A DNA stretch of 64,000 bases from Chelydra serpentina (GCA_037349315.1 JBAIAC010000014.1:25211001-25275000), one strand, 5' to 3'; counted from the first letter of the stretch, positions 46,450 through 59,532 are shown. The notes: generated by a model from the sequence alone, not told the origin. Program-made: numbers and translations.

Positions 46450-48935
46450 ATCTGGTCAATGCTCTGCAATGTACTAGACCCCAATGGTTTTCTACTTAAA
46501 TTCATGTACCGTAAGTAATCCTTGGACAACCACCAACTTTTTCTAGCCAAAAAAACCAGAACAGCGCCTCCAGAGGATTAATTACAAAAAATTGTCCAAT
46601 AATGGTTCTACATCAGCTATAAAGTAGACAGACTGTAGTGTGATTAATGTTTTCTGACACTCTAGATATGCAAATATTGGAAATATGTAGGATTATTTTC
46701 TGGTGTATTAATGAATGAATATATAATAGTTATGGTCCATTTCACTGGCAAACTTTAATTATGGAAGTTTAAATGTCCTAATTTTTTTAAGCACAGGAAT
46801 TAAATGTTTTAATGTGACAACTGAATGCTTGAGAATAGAACAATTAAGAATAATTTAATTCAAATAATTTAACTTTTAATTTTAACAGTCATTTTAGGAA
46901 TTTTTAATAGTGTCACCTATTTATGAATAATTGTTATTGACACAGGATTTATACATGTCCTTATACCTTTGTCATTTTCCCAAATGCAAACAAGACACCT
47001 GCAAATTATTTCATTCAGCAAGAATTTCAAATATAAATCAGCAAGTAATTACCCCCACAGTGCATATAGAACTTAATTCATCTTGAAAATGGACTTTCTA
47101 TGCATCTTTAATGCTTACGGGGTAGAATAAAGAGATCTTCTTGCTAAATGTTCAAAGGAAGGCATTCCGCCTTTATGAAGCAAGAATAATTACAACATTA
47201 AAATGTGTTTCTCTGTTTTTCCTCTTGTCCCTGTTTAAATTAAACAAGTACAGCCATATGACTGAACAAGAATTTTCTATAGTTCAGTTTATCTAGCAAT
47301 ATAGCCTTTTCCATCAGGGACTATCAGCTGATTCCATCTGAGCGGTATCAAATCCCCTAACTGTTTATATTCTCACATGGATTTCAGCTACTTCCTATGT
47401 ACTAGTACAGCCCTGATACAGTAAAGTACCCAAGGATTCCTAATAAAGGGATAATCCTGCAAAACCAAAGAAAACCTTTGGATGAAGACACACCATCACT
47501 TCCCGAAATAGAACCAGTAAGCACAAACTCAATCATGAAAAGGGGGGAAAGTATGAAGAGATTTGGGGGAGAAAATGAGAGAAATTAGGGGCTTGTGGAA
47601 GAGGAAAGGGATATTTGGGGAGAGAAGAATGAGGTAAGAGAGGAATGTTGGTTTTGGAAAAGAAGGAAGAAAAAGAGGATCTTTGGAAGGAGAGTTCATT
47701 ACAAAGGAACCATTCCCATGCATAAAGTTATGCACACGCTTGACTCTTTGCAACGCCAGGGCTTTAGCCAGTACTCCATCTGTGAATTAATTGTAATTGT
47801 AATCAAAGGCACTCCACTAATGTTGTTGATGCTGTAAATATACTATATTCAGGCAGTTGATCTTGGAGAAAAAGATATAATAAAGAAAAAGCTGTATATT
47901 AGAGCTGACTGACATTTTTCAAATAAAAAAAAAGTAGGCCATTTAGCCTAGGCCCTTCTTTTTTTAAAGAAAATAGAAAGTTTCACACAAAAAAAGTGTT
48001 TGTTTTTAAATTCTCTAGTGGAGTATGAAAATGAATTTTTCGGGAGGTTGATTTTACTCATTTTGGGTTTTGTTTCTTTCCCACCCACCCCCTTTTTTCA
48101 GTGGCAAAATGCAGGGAGGGGGAGAAGGTGGGTTTCTTTCTCACCCTAACATCTTAAAAATCAAAAATTTCATTACAAATTCTTAATAAGTGTGTTCATT
48201 TTCCACACCTGCAAAACAAAACCTAATTAAATTTCAGTGTCATGAGAACTACTTTGACCAATCTATTGAATATTGTTTCAAATGTATTTTCTAACCAGAA
48301 GTATCTGCTGTTATACTGTCCCAGCTTCCCAGTGTTCACAAAGCATTTGACTTCCTGAATGGGCTAATTCCTGTGTGAGAGACACAAGGGAACACCAACT
48401 AAGACTGTCCTTTGCAAGTCTTTTTTTACTTACACTACACACACACTTTCTACTTGTGCTTTGAACCAAAAGCAGCAACAAAGTTCACCTGGACATAGCA
48501 CCAAACTTCAGAACTCCATTAAAGCAGTCCTGCTAAGACCCCCAGCAAGGCTATTTCTTACATGCACATTTGATCCTAATAGCTTGGCAAACAGTATGTC
48601 TTAACTCCACTTTATGCACATCTAAAATCCCAATGTAAGTATCTTCATAGGAGTCACTCAAAAAGTGATTTCACCCAATGCTCAAGAGTATCAAGTCAAT
48701 TTCGGGTTGTCTGGATTTTAATAAAAGGAGCCATTTTTCCATATCAAATTTGAAAGGAATTTTATATCAGGCAATAAGAGAGGCAACTGGTGAGGAGGTG
48801 CTCAACACCTTGCGACATTAGGCACTTATTTAGCCAAACAAGACACAGGGCTTGATTCAGCCAGTGGCCTCAACCAGGAAGCAAAGTCTTCAGTGACATA
48901 AATTGTGCAGCAGTCCAGGGTGACCCTAATTCCAA
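46450..48935. other. AT-rich, repeat-poor stretch; candidate conserved non-coding DNA at 46600-47400
   Basis: No gene seen. Between about 46600 and 47400 the sequence lacks recognisable repeats and is dense in TAAT, ATTA and 'tatgcaaat' (octamer-like, near 46668) words, as seen in developmental enhancers. This is an impression from composition. Conservation was not testable. Confidence 0.4.
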
Positions 48936-48936
48936 C

Positions 48937-50173
48937 ACCAGGAATAATAAGTCACCAGGACCAGATGGCATTCACTCAAGAGTTCTGAAGGAACTCAAAT
49001 GTGAAATTTCATAATTGCTAACTGTAGTCTGTAACAGATCCTTTAAACAGCTTCTGTACCAATTGACTGGAGAACAGCTAATGTGACGCCAACTTTTAAA
49101 AAGGGCTCCAGAGGTGGTCCGGCAATGACAGACCAGTAAGCCTGACTTCAGTACTGGGTAAACTGGTTGAAACTATAGTCAAGAACAAAATTGTCAGACA
49201 CATAGATGAACATAATTTGTTGAGTCAATATGTTTTTTGTAAAGAGAAATCATGTCTCACCAATCTACTAGAATTCTTTTGTGGGGTGGGTCAACAAGCA
49301 TGTGGAAAAGGGGGATCCAGTGGATATAGTGTACTTAGATTTTCAGAAAGCCTTTGACAAGGTCACTCACCAAAGGCTCTTAAGCAAAATAAGCATTCAT
49401 GGGATAAGAGGGAAGGTTCTCTCATGGATTGGTAAGTGGCTAAAAGATAGGAAACAAGGGGCAGGAATATATGGACAGTTTTCAGAATGGAGAGAGGTAA
49501 ATAGTGGTGTCCCCCAGGGGTCTGTACTGGGTCCAGTCCCATTCAACGTATTCATAAATGATCTGGAAAAAGGGGTAAACAGTGAGGTGGCAAAATTTGC
49601 AGACAATACAAAATTGCGTAAGATAGTTAAGTCCCAAGCAGACTGCGAAGAGCTACCAAAGGATCTCTTAAAACTAAGTGACTGGGCAACAAAATGGCAG
49701 ATGAAATTCAGTGTTGATATATGCACATTGGAAAACATAATCCCAACTATACATATAAAATGATGGGGTTTAAATAAGATGTTACCACTCAAGAAAGAGA
49801 TCTTGGAGTCCATATGAGGAGAGATTAATAAGACTGGGACTTTTCAACTTGGAAATGAGATGTCTAAGGGGGAATATGATCGAGGTCTGTAAAATCATGA
49901 CTGGTGTGGAGAAAGTAAATAAGGAAGTGTTATTTACTCCTCGTAACACAAGAACTAGTGGGTCACCCAATGAAAATAATCGGCAGCAGGTTTAAAACAA
50001 ACAAAAGGAAGTATTACTTCACACAACGCACAGTCAACCTGTGGAACACTTTGCCAGAGGATTTTGTGAAGGACAAGACTATAACAGAGTTCAAAAAAAC
50101 AACTGGCTAAATTATGGGGAATAGGTTCATTAATTAATATTAGCCAGGATGGGCAAGGGTGGTGTCCCTAGCC
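48937..50173 (+). mobile_element. CR1 LINE, RT to 3' region, split by a hAT element
   Basis: A 5'-truncated sense CR1 starting near 'aagtcaccaggaccagatgg' (48950) with ORF2 RT sequence, then the ORF2 C-terminus and 3' region. Around 49740-49815 the order jumps from just after the RT domain to the C-terminal 'catatgaggagagattaat' block, so an internal part is deleted. The 3' part continues after the hAT insertion at 50688. Confidence 0.92.
49281..49763 (+). pseudogene. CR1 ORF2 reverse transcriptase fragment
   Basis: A 160-residue open remnant. In order: VDIVYLDFQKAFDKVTHQRL (motif A, aspartate present), GKVLSWIGKWLKDRKQ, VNSGVPQGSVLGPVPFNVFI (motif B), NDLEKGVNSEVAKF and then FADNTKLRKIV, where CR1 normally has FADDTKL. 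The second catalytic aspartate is thus replaced by asparagine. The frame ends after 'WQMKFSVDICTLENI', where an internal deletion begins. The upstream CR1 sequence from 48950 is in other frames. Non-functional; the first ATG is not a real start. Confidence 0.9.
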
Positions 50174-50679
50174 CAGGGGTGAAAGTGAGCCGGTACGAGG
50201 TGGTACGGCGTATCGGTAAGAACCCGCACCAGCCTGTATGCAGCCTACATTAAAGCGCTGCCGTGGCAAAGGACCATCTTTAAAGCATTGCCGCAGCAGC
50301 GCTTTAATGTCGCTGCCCCTTCCCCACCCCTGCTGGTAGGGTCTGTACTGGCAGGGCTGCCAACAGGGGAGGCAAAAGGGGCAGGACATTAAAGCGCTGC
50401 CACGGCAAAGGACCCAACAGTGCTTTAACGTCCCTGCCCCTTTTGTCCCCCCTCGGCCGCCGATGGGCCGGGGGTCAAAGGGAGAAGCTGTCCCAGGGCC
50501 GGCGATTTAAAAGGGCCCGGGGCTCCGGATCCTTTCAATCGCCATTGGAGCCCCGGGTGGCACAGGTCAGGCATCCTGGAAGGGCTGGCTGGGGGATGCT
50601 GACCCCCAGCCCCACCCCTTCCACCCGAGGCCCCGCCCCGGCCCCATACCAGTAAGTGTCCGAGTTACTTTCACCCCTG
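50174..50679. mobile_element. Non-autonomous hAT-type element nested in CR1
   Basis: A 506-bp GC-rich element with ends CAGGGGTGAAAGT... and ...ACTTTCACCCCTG and an exact 8-bp duplication ccctagcc at 50166-50173 and 50680-50687. The interior has repeated modules: 'attaaagcgctgcc.tggcaaaggacc' in direct copies near 50250 and 50389, and inverted versions 'cagcgctttaatgtcgctgcc' near 50297 and 'cagtgctttaacgtccctgcc' near 50419. No transposase. It interrupts the CR1 3' region cleanly. Confidence 0.9.
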
Positions 50680-50687
50680 CCCTAGCC

Positions 50688-50853
50688 TCTGTTTGCCAGA
50701 AGCTGAGAATGGGTGACAGGGGATGGATCACTTGATGATTCCCTCTTCTGTTCATTCCCTCTGGGGCACCTGGCATTGGCCTCTGGCAGAAGACAGGATA
50801 CTGGGCTGGCTGGACCTTTGGTCTGACCCAGTATGGCCGTTCTTATGTTCTTA
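50688..50853 (+). mobile_element. CR1 LINE, 3' terminus of the split copy
   Basis: Resumes the CR1 3' sequence after the hAT: 'ctctgtttgccagaagctgag', 'cacttgatgattccc', 'cacctggcattggcc', 'gacccagtatggccgttctt'. It ends near 50853 with the 'tatgttcttac' terminus. Confidence 0.9.
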
Positions 50854-52079
50854 CAGGGGACTTGCAGCTGGCTAGTGCATCCCCTCAGCAGCCTGCTCCA
50901 TAGAATCCCCAGCTGCAAGTTAAACCTGCTTTCCTTCAATGGACTTTCTAGGGGAAGCTGCTGCCTTCCCTTACGCAGGCTTGAATCCACCACAAGATGT
51001 AGAGGTCCCTGTGCCTGTACCAGTGAATGAAGTCCATTGCCCAGATCTCCTGCAGTAGACATTATATTAAACCCTTCTAGTGGATGTCTTCCTGCAGATA
51101 TTTGTCCCAGTAAAGTTACTAGCTTAACAGGATTTCCAAATTTTCCTGCAAAATATTAAAAATTGTTGTTTTTTTAAGTTAATGGAATAAAGCTGCTTAT
51201 TTGTATTTGCAGATATTATGGTGCTGTACATTTGGCTACTGTACTGACAATTGTCCTGCGGCTGTTTGTAGTTATAGGCTGTACCAAATATAAACTTTTA
51301 TTTTTAAAAAGCTATTAATGTCAAGCTTACATTTAATGTAACCTATAATTAAGAGAGCAGTTGGAAAATGTGTTGGTTGATCATATTCTCCAGTAATTTT
51401 AGCGGAGGCAAACGCTGCTATTTAGACTAAATTTTCTGATACTTCTGGGATTGAAAGAAAAAACTCTTTTCTAAGGTTGTGTTGGATGGTGGTGTGTGCA
51501 CTCAGTCTCTTGTTAAGATGCTATTTTATATAACCTTTTGCAGTGAGCTACAGTAGGTTCCACTGTTGTGCTTCTTGTAATTATCACAGGCAACTTCTTA
51601 AAAAGTCAGAGAAGCCACTGGTGCCTATAAACCATAATACCATAGCTGTGCCCTGGTTAGGGGGAGGTTGGACATTCCATATGCAGAGCTTTTGATTTCC
51701 ATCACATTTCTAATTAAAATGTTCCAATATGTTGCACAATTGTAGGCTTTTTTCCCCCCTCAAGATCTGAACCGAAACTGAAGTATGTTTGTGGGAAGAA
51801 ATAACATTGTTCTATACTTCTAATTAGGATGAGGAACTATTTAGCTATCTAGGATAATAACTACCCTCTGCAAATGTTAAAGCTGCTATCCCCATTTCTG
51901 ATTTCACAGATAACAGTCCAATCCTGAGGTGTAGAGTTCCCTCAGCTCCTACTGACTTGAACAGGAAAGGAGAGTGTATAATACCTTGCGGGCCTGGGTC
52001 CTAATTTTGCAATCTAATCAACCTATTGTCAAAATAATTATAATATTTGTGTGTTGGTTTTTAAAACAGTTTCCAGTAG
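50854..52079. other. No gene seen
   Basis: AT-rich unique sequence; 51130-51480 is repeat-free with TAAT-type words and could be regulatory. A block near 51915-52015 contains 'cagtccaatcctgag' and 'gcctgggtcctaattttgc', part of the recurrent old motif set. Confidence 0.45.
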
Positions 52080-52084
52080 GTAGG

Positions 52085-52728
52085 TGTGATGGTGTACCCA
52101 TAAGACTTTATGGGGAGATGCTTATAAATGTATATATGATGTAACTGGAATATGTTTTATGCTACATGTGCCACGTAACATATCTCTGTAAAACTTATGA
52201 TCTACTAAATCTATTCCTCCTGTTTGTATGAATGTATCATTTTTGTAGTTGAAGTTATGAATATTCTGTCTGTTACTACTTGGAATCACTTAAATACTAC
52301 TTTCTGTACTTATTAAAATAACTTCTTACTTATTAAGTAACCTGGAGTACATGTTAGTACCTGGAGGGGGGGCAAACAGCTGTGCATATCTCTCTATCTC
52401 TGACATAGAGGGTGAACTATTTATGAGTTTACCCTGTATAAGCTTTATACAGGATAAAACGGATGTATTCAGGGTTTGAACCCCATTGGGAGTTGGGCAC
52501 CTGGGTGTCAAAGGCAAGAACACTTCCTAAGCTGCTTCCAGGCAGGCCTACAGCTGTTAGGGGACGTGCCTCAGACCTGGGTCTGGGTTTGCAGCAGGCT
52601 AGCGGGTCTGGCTCAAAATAGACAGGATTCTGGAGTCCCAAGCTGGAAAAGGCAGGAAAGCAGGGGCAGACCAGGTGGCACACCAGGTGGCAGCTCCAGG
52701 GGGGTTTCTGTGATACCAACCCATCACA
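52085..52728 (+). mobile_element. Solo LTR, internally deleted copy of the 32679-33807 family
   Basis: Ends are TGTGATGGTG... and ...CCATCACA, with an exact 5-bp duplication gtagg at 52080-52084 and 52729-52733. The first 175 bp or so and the last 470 bp match the 32679-33807 LTR read in the opposite direction. About 500 bp between them, including the TATA box and the transcript-start region, are missing. The poly-A-side block 'tttaccctgtataagcttta' is kept. The copy is therefore promoter-less. Confidence 0.88.
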
Positions 52729-52733
52729 GTAGG

Positions 52734-55700
52734 TAACTAATCTCTCTCCTTGTTTGGCTGTGATTCAACCAACATCACATACTATTGTAGGATAAAGTCC
52801 TGCAGACTTTCAATAAACAAAACTTGAAAGTAATGGGAGGTTAGCATCAGTAAACTTTACAGGATTGGGTTCGGAATCACTCTCGCTGTCCCTCCTCTCT
52901 ACTTTGTGTTGCAGCTCATGACTGTAACTGACTACAAACACACAAACAAATGAATAACACACATCTGATACATAACTGTACTGTAAGGCCTGATCCAAAG
53001 TCCATTGAAGTCAGTGGGAGCACCACAGCAGGGTTTCGTGTGGGGCCCTTTAGTTGCTGCAAACCCATGATTAGCTAAGTTTGGCAAACTTCAGGGCAAA
53101 AGTTAATTAAACTCTCTTACTTATTCCTCTGCCTAAGTAAGCAGATCAGTTACAAATGGCATATGATGAACAAAATATCTTGTACACAATCCCTGAGGCT
53201 GGAGTACAGAAATAGCTCCTACATTTTTGTAAGTAAAAATAGTTCTGTTTTTAGCCCAGGTACCCAGAGAGTAGGAATTCAGAATGTTCAGGCAAACCTG
53301 TCCCTGTTAACCATTAAGAAATAGAGACAGTTGCATCCAATGCCCCAAAATGATCTCTGCATTTTGTTACGGTTGACCAGCGAGTATATTGAGAAGTGAC
53401 TATGCAGCTTTTCTGCATTTCTTTTTGGTTCCCTCTGGTGCACACTTCTCCCGCCTACAAAAAACACATGCTTTGCTTCTGTTACTCACATTCCTAGTCT
53501 ATTCAATAGAATGTGTCAGGGTTTTTTACTGTGAGATAGTTTGTTCATTTGTTTTCAAATCAGTGGAGATATTTCAAGCCATGAACATTTACATCTAAAA
53601 TATGTACAAGGAATTAAGTAAGGATGGTGCAGTATGTTCATCCCAAAGCCAAATATTGAGCTTTGTGGAAGGTCTTCTGTCAGCTTTAAGGGTTTGAGCC
53701 TAGCACATTACAGGTGCTTGAGTGTTGCACCTATAAGCACAAGGTAAATGTTGTGCGCAGGGGATGGAGCATTAGCAAGATAGCACTGCAGTTCAGATAT
53801 CAACTTGTGCTTCTGCCTAGTAACAATAGTTAAGGCCAAAGATGTGAGAGCATAGTTAAGTGCCTCATTTCCAGCTGAAGAGAATACTTAAACCCATGTC
53901 TCCTCAGACATACAAATTGTGTATCCTTGTTCACCCATGTTAATCAGAGGCTAGCAAAGGGATTTGAGATTTACTTCCACTCGGTGCTATGCAGTCTGCC
54001 TGGTGCTTACTTACATCCATGCAAACTTTCCATTGATACCTGTTCTGAGCACACAAGCCTTGAGGTCCCTTCTATGCTCAGTGCAAGGACTAAAAAGGAA
54101 TTCTTGTCTATTAATCTCCTTTTTATTTATATATATTTTGCATGCAGAGCCATTTGTATTGCACAGTTCCCACATTTTGGCATTCTTGTTAGCTTTTGCA
54201 TTCAGTCTGGCACCGTGTCTGTTTAGCATTAGGCATGAATGCTTTATTTTCAAATAAATTTTCTCTTTCTCTTTAATTTCTATGCCATTTTCTTACAAGA
54301 ACTTTCAAAGCCCTGGGCCAAACAGCCACTTTTTTAAAAAAATGCATGAATAAGGTATCATAAACAGGGGATCCTGAGGCACCCTGTCCACATTTTAATT
54401 CTTCATTAATATTGGAAGAACTTGAACTCTGCCCACATATTGGTATGTGACCATGGTAAAATATGGATCTTTCTGTAGGGAAAAGTCCTACAAACACCAT
54501 ATGTAAAATAATTAAGCAAGAATTTCACCTAACTTTGTCTTTTTTTCCCCATTGAGGCCCTTGCAATGCAAAATACATTTCTCTTGTAACCTTTCCTGCA
54601 GTTTATCTGGCTCCAGCTTTCATTTTCTTAACATGAAAAATTAATTATTTGGACTCAATAAAACATGATATTATGAAGAAAATTTCTCACTGTGCATTAA
54701 AAAGCTGCTTTGCCAAAGATTCTCTCATATATTGAACATGACAAAAACCATTAAAATGTCAACTAAATATTAAAAACCTAATCACTACTGTTGTGGAAGC
54801 TTATATTTGTAGCTACTGTATTCACTTTTATTCAAGGATCAGAAACCAGACAAAATATGTCATGGAACAAACTCTGGGGAGTTTCTGAACATGTTGTAAT
54901 AAGAAGTTACTTTGTGACTCAAATTACACAAAATGTTCTCAGTTGAGTTTTTAAAATCAGTTTAATTGAATGCCAGTAGCGAAGTAACTTCATAAGGAAA
55001 CTTGTGGATTTGCTGTCCACAACGACTGTGCAAGGTTCCTTTCCTCTAGTCCTATCCTAGACTTTTCCAATCTGGCTTTCACACTCTACAATCCTTTGAA
55101 ACAGCTGTCACCAAATCTTCTTAGTCAGAAATCTTTCTGTCTGCGTCAGGACAGAACTGAGACCTTTTGACATTTTTCATGAAAGGTGAGAGAGGAGAAG
55201 AAGGTGTGAGAGAGACACCTACCCTAAAATAGCTAATTGCCTAGTGCTTCACCTGAGAATGGTCAAGCCCGTGCTTTTATTCATTAAGAGTAAAGATTTG
55301 AATGTAGATACTCACAGTCTAGGTGATGAGTACCTAACTATCAGGCTATTGGTTATTCTGAGAGAAGCTTGTGGGAGAGGGGAGGTGTCTCTTTCCTATT
55401 TTGACCAGAAATTCCCTCTTGGACCTGGGAACCTTCCTGATTGAAAGTTTCCTTGGAATTGTTACGTTTTCACAAAAGTTTTGGTTTCTCTGAATAGGCA
55501 TTTTGTGATTTAAAACATCTTGTCAAAATTTTCCTTACCAGCTCTACTTATGACCTCTTCCTGGCCAAACCTCATTTTCATTCCCCTTGACCCGTCCACT
55601 ATCTTTAATGCTGATTCCCCAAACACTGTTCTTTTGTCTTTAGCACTCTCTGCTATATGTGATGATGACTAGATTGATTGTTTCTTTCTTTGGTTGTTTT

Positions 55701-56397
55701 TAAATGGAAATCACTAACAAAACATAACAGAGCTAAAGTTCTTTCTCCCAAGTGTTTTCTCCACTTACTGATTTGAGCCTGAGGTAGTTTTTTTTTTGTT
55801 ATTTATATGTTTAAAAACTATAATAAGAGTGTCCATCCAGTGCTTTGAGCACTATTGACAAATGTTTAAAATAACCTTAAACATATAAATAAAACCACCC
55901 ATTGCACAAAATCAAATTAAAAAAACATAATCCTTACTCATTGAGTTAATGTAACCCACAGGCTTGCATCCTGGCACGAAGGGAAGAAATAATGGGGAGG
56001 ATACAGAGTCTCTTATTTTTGGGGAGTATGTGTGTCTGCAGACTTGCTGGAGCCAGGCAGGGTTACTCTCTTGGTTAGGCTAGAATCATCCAGAAATTGG
56101 GTGTGGCTGGCAGTAGGCATGTTCATGAGCTGTTGGAAACTTCTTATATGACTCCATTGTGGGCAAGTAGTCTGGTAGCATGCACCCTCAGTCACTATCT
56201 GAGAATGGAACCAATGGGAAGTCAGGACTGGAGGACTCAGTAGTGGAGCAACACAGGACCAGAAGGGACTGCTGTAAATACTGTGTTCCAAGGACTTTGC
56301 TAGTTTTGCTGGATTAGACTGCAGACTCCCTCAGCCCACCAGAAAAGAAGAGAACTAGAATTTTCTGCAGAATGTGCAGTGTCTCATTAAAGCAAGA
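52734..56397. other. No gene seen
   Basis: AT-rich stretch. At 52985-53045 the recurrent block 'ttgaagtcagtgggagcacc' is present. A GC-richer block at 56000-56290 has no recognised family. Nothing else supported. Confidence 0.45.
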
Positions 56398-56862
56398 GCA
56401 TAAGAATGTCCATAGTGGGTCAGACCAATGGTCCATCTAGCCTAGTATTCTGACAATGTCTTCTGACAATGGCCAATGCCTGGTGCTTCAGAGGGAATGA
56501 ACAGAACAGGTAATCATCAAGTGATCCATCCCCTGTTTCCCATTCCCTCTTCTGGCAAACAGAGGCTAAGGACACTTCAGAATATGGTTTTGCATCCCTG
56601 TGCATCCTGGCTAGTAGCCATTGATGAACCTATCATCCCTGAATTTATCTAGTTCTTTTTCAACCCTGGTATAGTCTTGGCCTTCACAACATCCTCTGGC
56701 AAAGAGTTCCACAGGTTGAATGTGCGTTGTGTGAAGAAATATTTCCTTTCGTTCATTTTAAACCTGCTGCCAGTTAATTTCATTTGGTGACCCCTAGTTC
56801 TTGTGTTATGAGAAGGGGTAAATAATACTTCCTTATTTACTTTCTCCACACCAGTCAAGCCT
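56398..56862 (-). mobile_element. CR1 LINE 3' end with ORF2 C-terminal remnant
   Basis: The antisense CR1 3' terminus on the plus strand ('ataagaatgtccatagtggg', 'ggtccatctagcctagtatt') is followed by the ORF2 C-terminus on the minus strand (56649-56858), which shows [15 protein letters not shown], '[20 protein letters not shown]' and PGLKK. It is very similar to the 11079-11596 copy. A short duplication 'ttctgacaatg' occurs near 56449 and 56461. 5'-truncated at about 56862. Confidence 0.9.
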
Positions 56863-59532
56863 TCTCCAATAGTGCAACCTCCCCTCTTCAGTCTCTACAC
56901 TGTAGTATCAATGTTGGCCATGAATACAAATCCAACAGTGGGATTCATTGTTAGGCCAGAAGTTTGCAATGTGACTACTATGCTCCTGCTAGTATATGTA
57001 ACTTATTTAAAAGTCATGGGACTAGTAAATAACTATAACATCTTTATGTTTGTGCAATTTTAAAACACATGAACGCCACACCTAGTAGCAAGATAATAGG
57101 ATCTTTCAAGGTATTCATGCACCAAATCCATTTTTCACATTTTTTTTTTTAAACAAACAAAGAGCAAATTGCGGACTAGAACACATACATTAGGAGCTGA
57201 TGTGGTTTAAGGAACAGCTGGAAATCTTACAACATACAATCTTAGTGTATGTTGTGGCTTATACATTTATGGTTGGTTTAGAGGAAAAAGGAGCGGGAAT
57301 GGACAGAGCTGGGAAAGAAGTAAGCTCCAGTGACAGAATGGGAAGGAATCACATGTAAAAGGAGAACGAAAAGATGAATGGCAGAGAAGTGGAAGGTTAG
57401 AAAGGGAGACAGGAATAAGCGGGTCAGATACAATGTAAGCTAAAAGAAGGGTAAGAAGGCAGAAGGCTTTGTTTTTCCCTGGACATACAAATTATAATGA
57501 TGACCCTGAACTAGAGTCTTCTGTTGAGATTAGATATGGGACAAATCCATCTCTTTACCGTGGCATTTAATACTGAATATTATGTATCAGCTGCTTACCG
57601 AATACAAATGTTAACCTTCTGTAGACTTTGTATGATCACACTCTGTCAGAGAGATCTTAAATTAGTGTGGTGCATCCACCAATGAACGGACTTCAGAGGC
57701 ATGGAATTCTTAATCATCTGCATAAGTGTATGTTAACAGCTGATGAAAATGAGGACTGTCATTCCTTGGCATGACAAGAGACTCTGAAGATAGCTATTCC
57801 CTGGGGGAGTGAAGAAAGATATTCTGTTGCACAGCAGTACAAGTAATAAAAAGACTGCAAAGCAGCTTGAAAAAGGCAGACTAGCTGCTCTGTTTATACA
57901 ATTCCAAGCTTGAACAGCCGTGTAGATTGTTATACCATACTCCCGCTTATCTTGGGATGCTTCCTGCAAATACTCGGGAGAGTAAATAAATACACAATAA
58001 ATACATCAGGAGATGTAGCATAGCTTGGGGAGTAAAAATAATATCATGCCCTTTTTTGTCTCCATCCTATATAAATTACTGTTTTACTCACTCACTATTC
58101 TGATGCCATCATTCAGCAGTACAAGAGGTGACAGCGAAAGACCAGGAGCTACAAAAAGGGATAGCTTAGTATGCAAAACCCCAATATTGCATTTTGTAAG
58201 GGACTCTGTTGAAAGGACTTTGTCTGTAGTTGTGAAGAACAGGGGGTGGGGGGTTGTTAAGAAGTAGATGGTGGTGTCAGCTTTATGTTTTGATATCTAC
58301 CATGGAGGAGAGAAATACTCTAGTTTTAGAGAAAATGGGAGTTTGGAGTGGACTAGTTGGATTACATACATTTTAAAGGGGACTTGGTTGACGGAGTTTA
58401 TTTAGTTGTAATATATTTGGTTGAATATACTCCATGCTTAGAAAGTTTTGTTATTTCATAATTGTTTTACAAGAGAAATAATAATTTTGTAAATTGTAGT
58501 GGTTTGAGGTTTTTGGCTGAAATTTTTGTGCATATTTCTTTGATCATGTAACTATTAATTATTTGGCAGATTATTCAACCAATACAAACACACTGGAATT
58601 TATAATGTTATTCCTGAGTCAAATACAAATAAAATGTCTCATCTGTTATTTGGATGTTGCATCAGGAATTTGAGGGCATGCAGGATTCCACAGTTAGTAG
58701 AATTGCTCCAGATTTACATGAGTGAAAGTTTTACAAATGGGGGCAGGGTAGAATTTGGACTGATGCCCTTTAAAATTAGAATAAAAGGATGCATTTGCAA
58801 TGTCATCAGCTGAAAAGTGCTGGTCACCTGAATGCACCCTGGCAGAATTCAGTTGACTTAGTCCAACAGTAGCAATGAAAGGCACATCTTGTCTTATGCA
58901 GCCTTATTCGTGCTGAGACCAGAATTTGATCGTGTCTCAATTACTGACAAATTGAATAACTGAACAGTGAAAAGTCTAGCCCAATCACCCTGCACTTAGT
59001 GTATTGTGCTGCCACAAAATTCCTGGGACTGATTGTCCATAACTAAACTATAGCCATGTTTGGACCATTCATTTGACTCGCAAATTAAATTATTGGGATG
59101 TGTCAGCACGGATGTTTTTCACTGTATTTTCCAAAACGTAGTTAAAACATATGATTTGAGATGCAAGTTTTATTCTAAACCTTCTTTTCTTAAAATACAT
59201 TCTGCAGCTAGCAAAACGTGTTCCATTATGTTTTTGCTCTAACATTGAAGGGATATTAGCTGATAGAATTGTCTATAAAAAGTAGTTATTTTTCACACTC
59301 GCAATAGATCGTCACAGTCCTTGCATAGAGAAATGGGGTGGGGAACATATAGGAAGCCTTCCCTCCACTTCTGAACAAGATAATGAGACAGTTGCATGAT
59401 CTGCTCAGGGGAACACCAGGACTACTTCCTCCATGCAGCTCTTGGGTAACAATTGCCCAAAGGTGGTGGGAGGGATGCTTTCTCCCCCACCCCACTGGAC
59501 CACAGCGTTGGCTAGGATCACTGTGAGGAAAG
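56863..59532. other. No gene seen
   Basis: AT-rich sequence with chance ORFs only; no repeat boundaries recognised. Confidence 0.5.
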
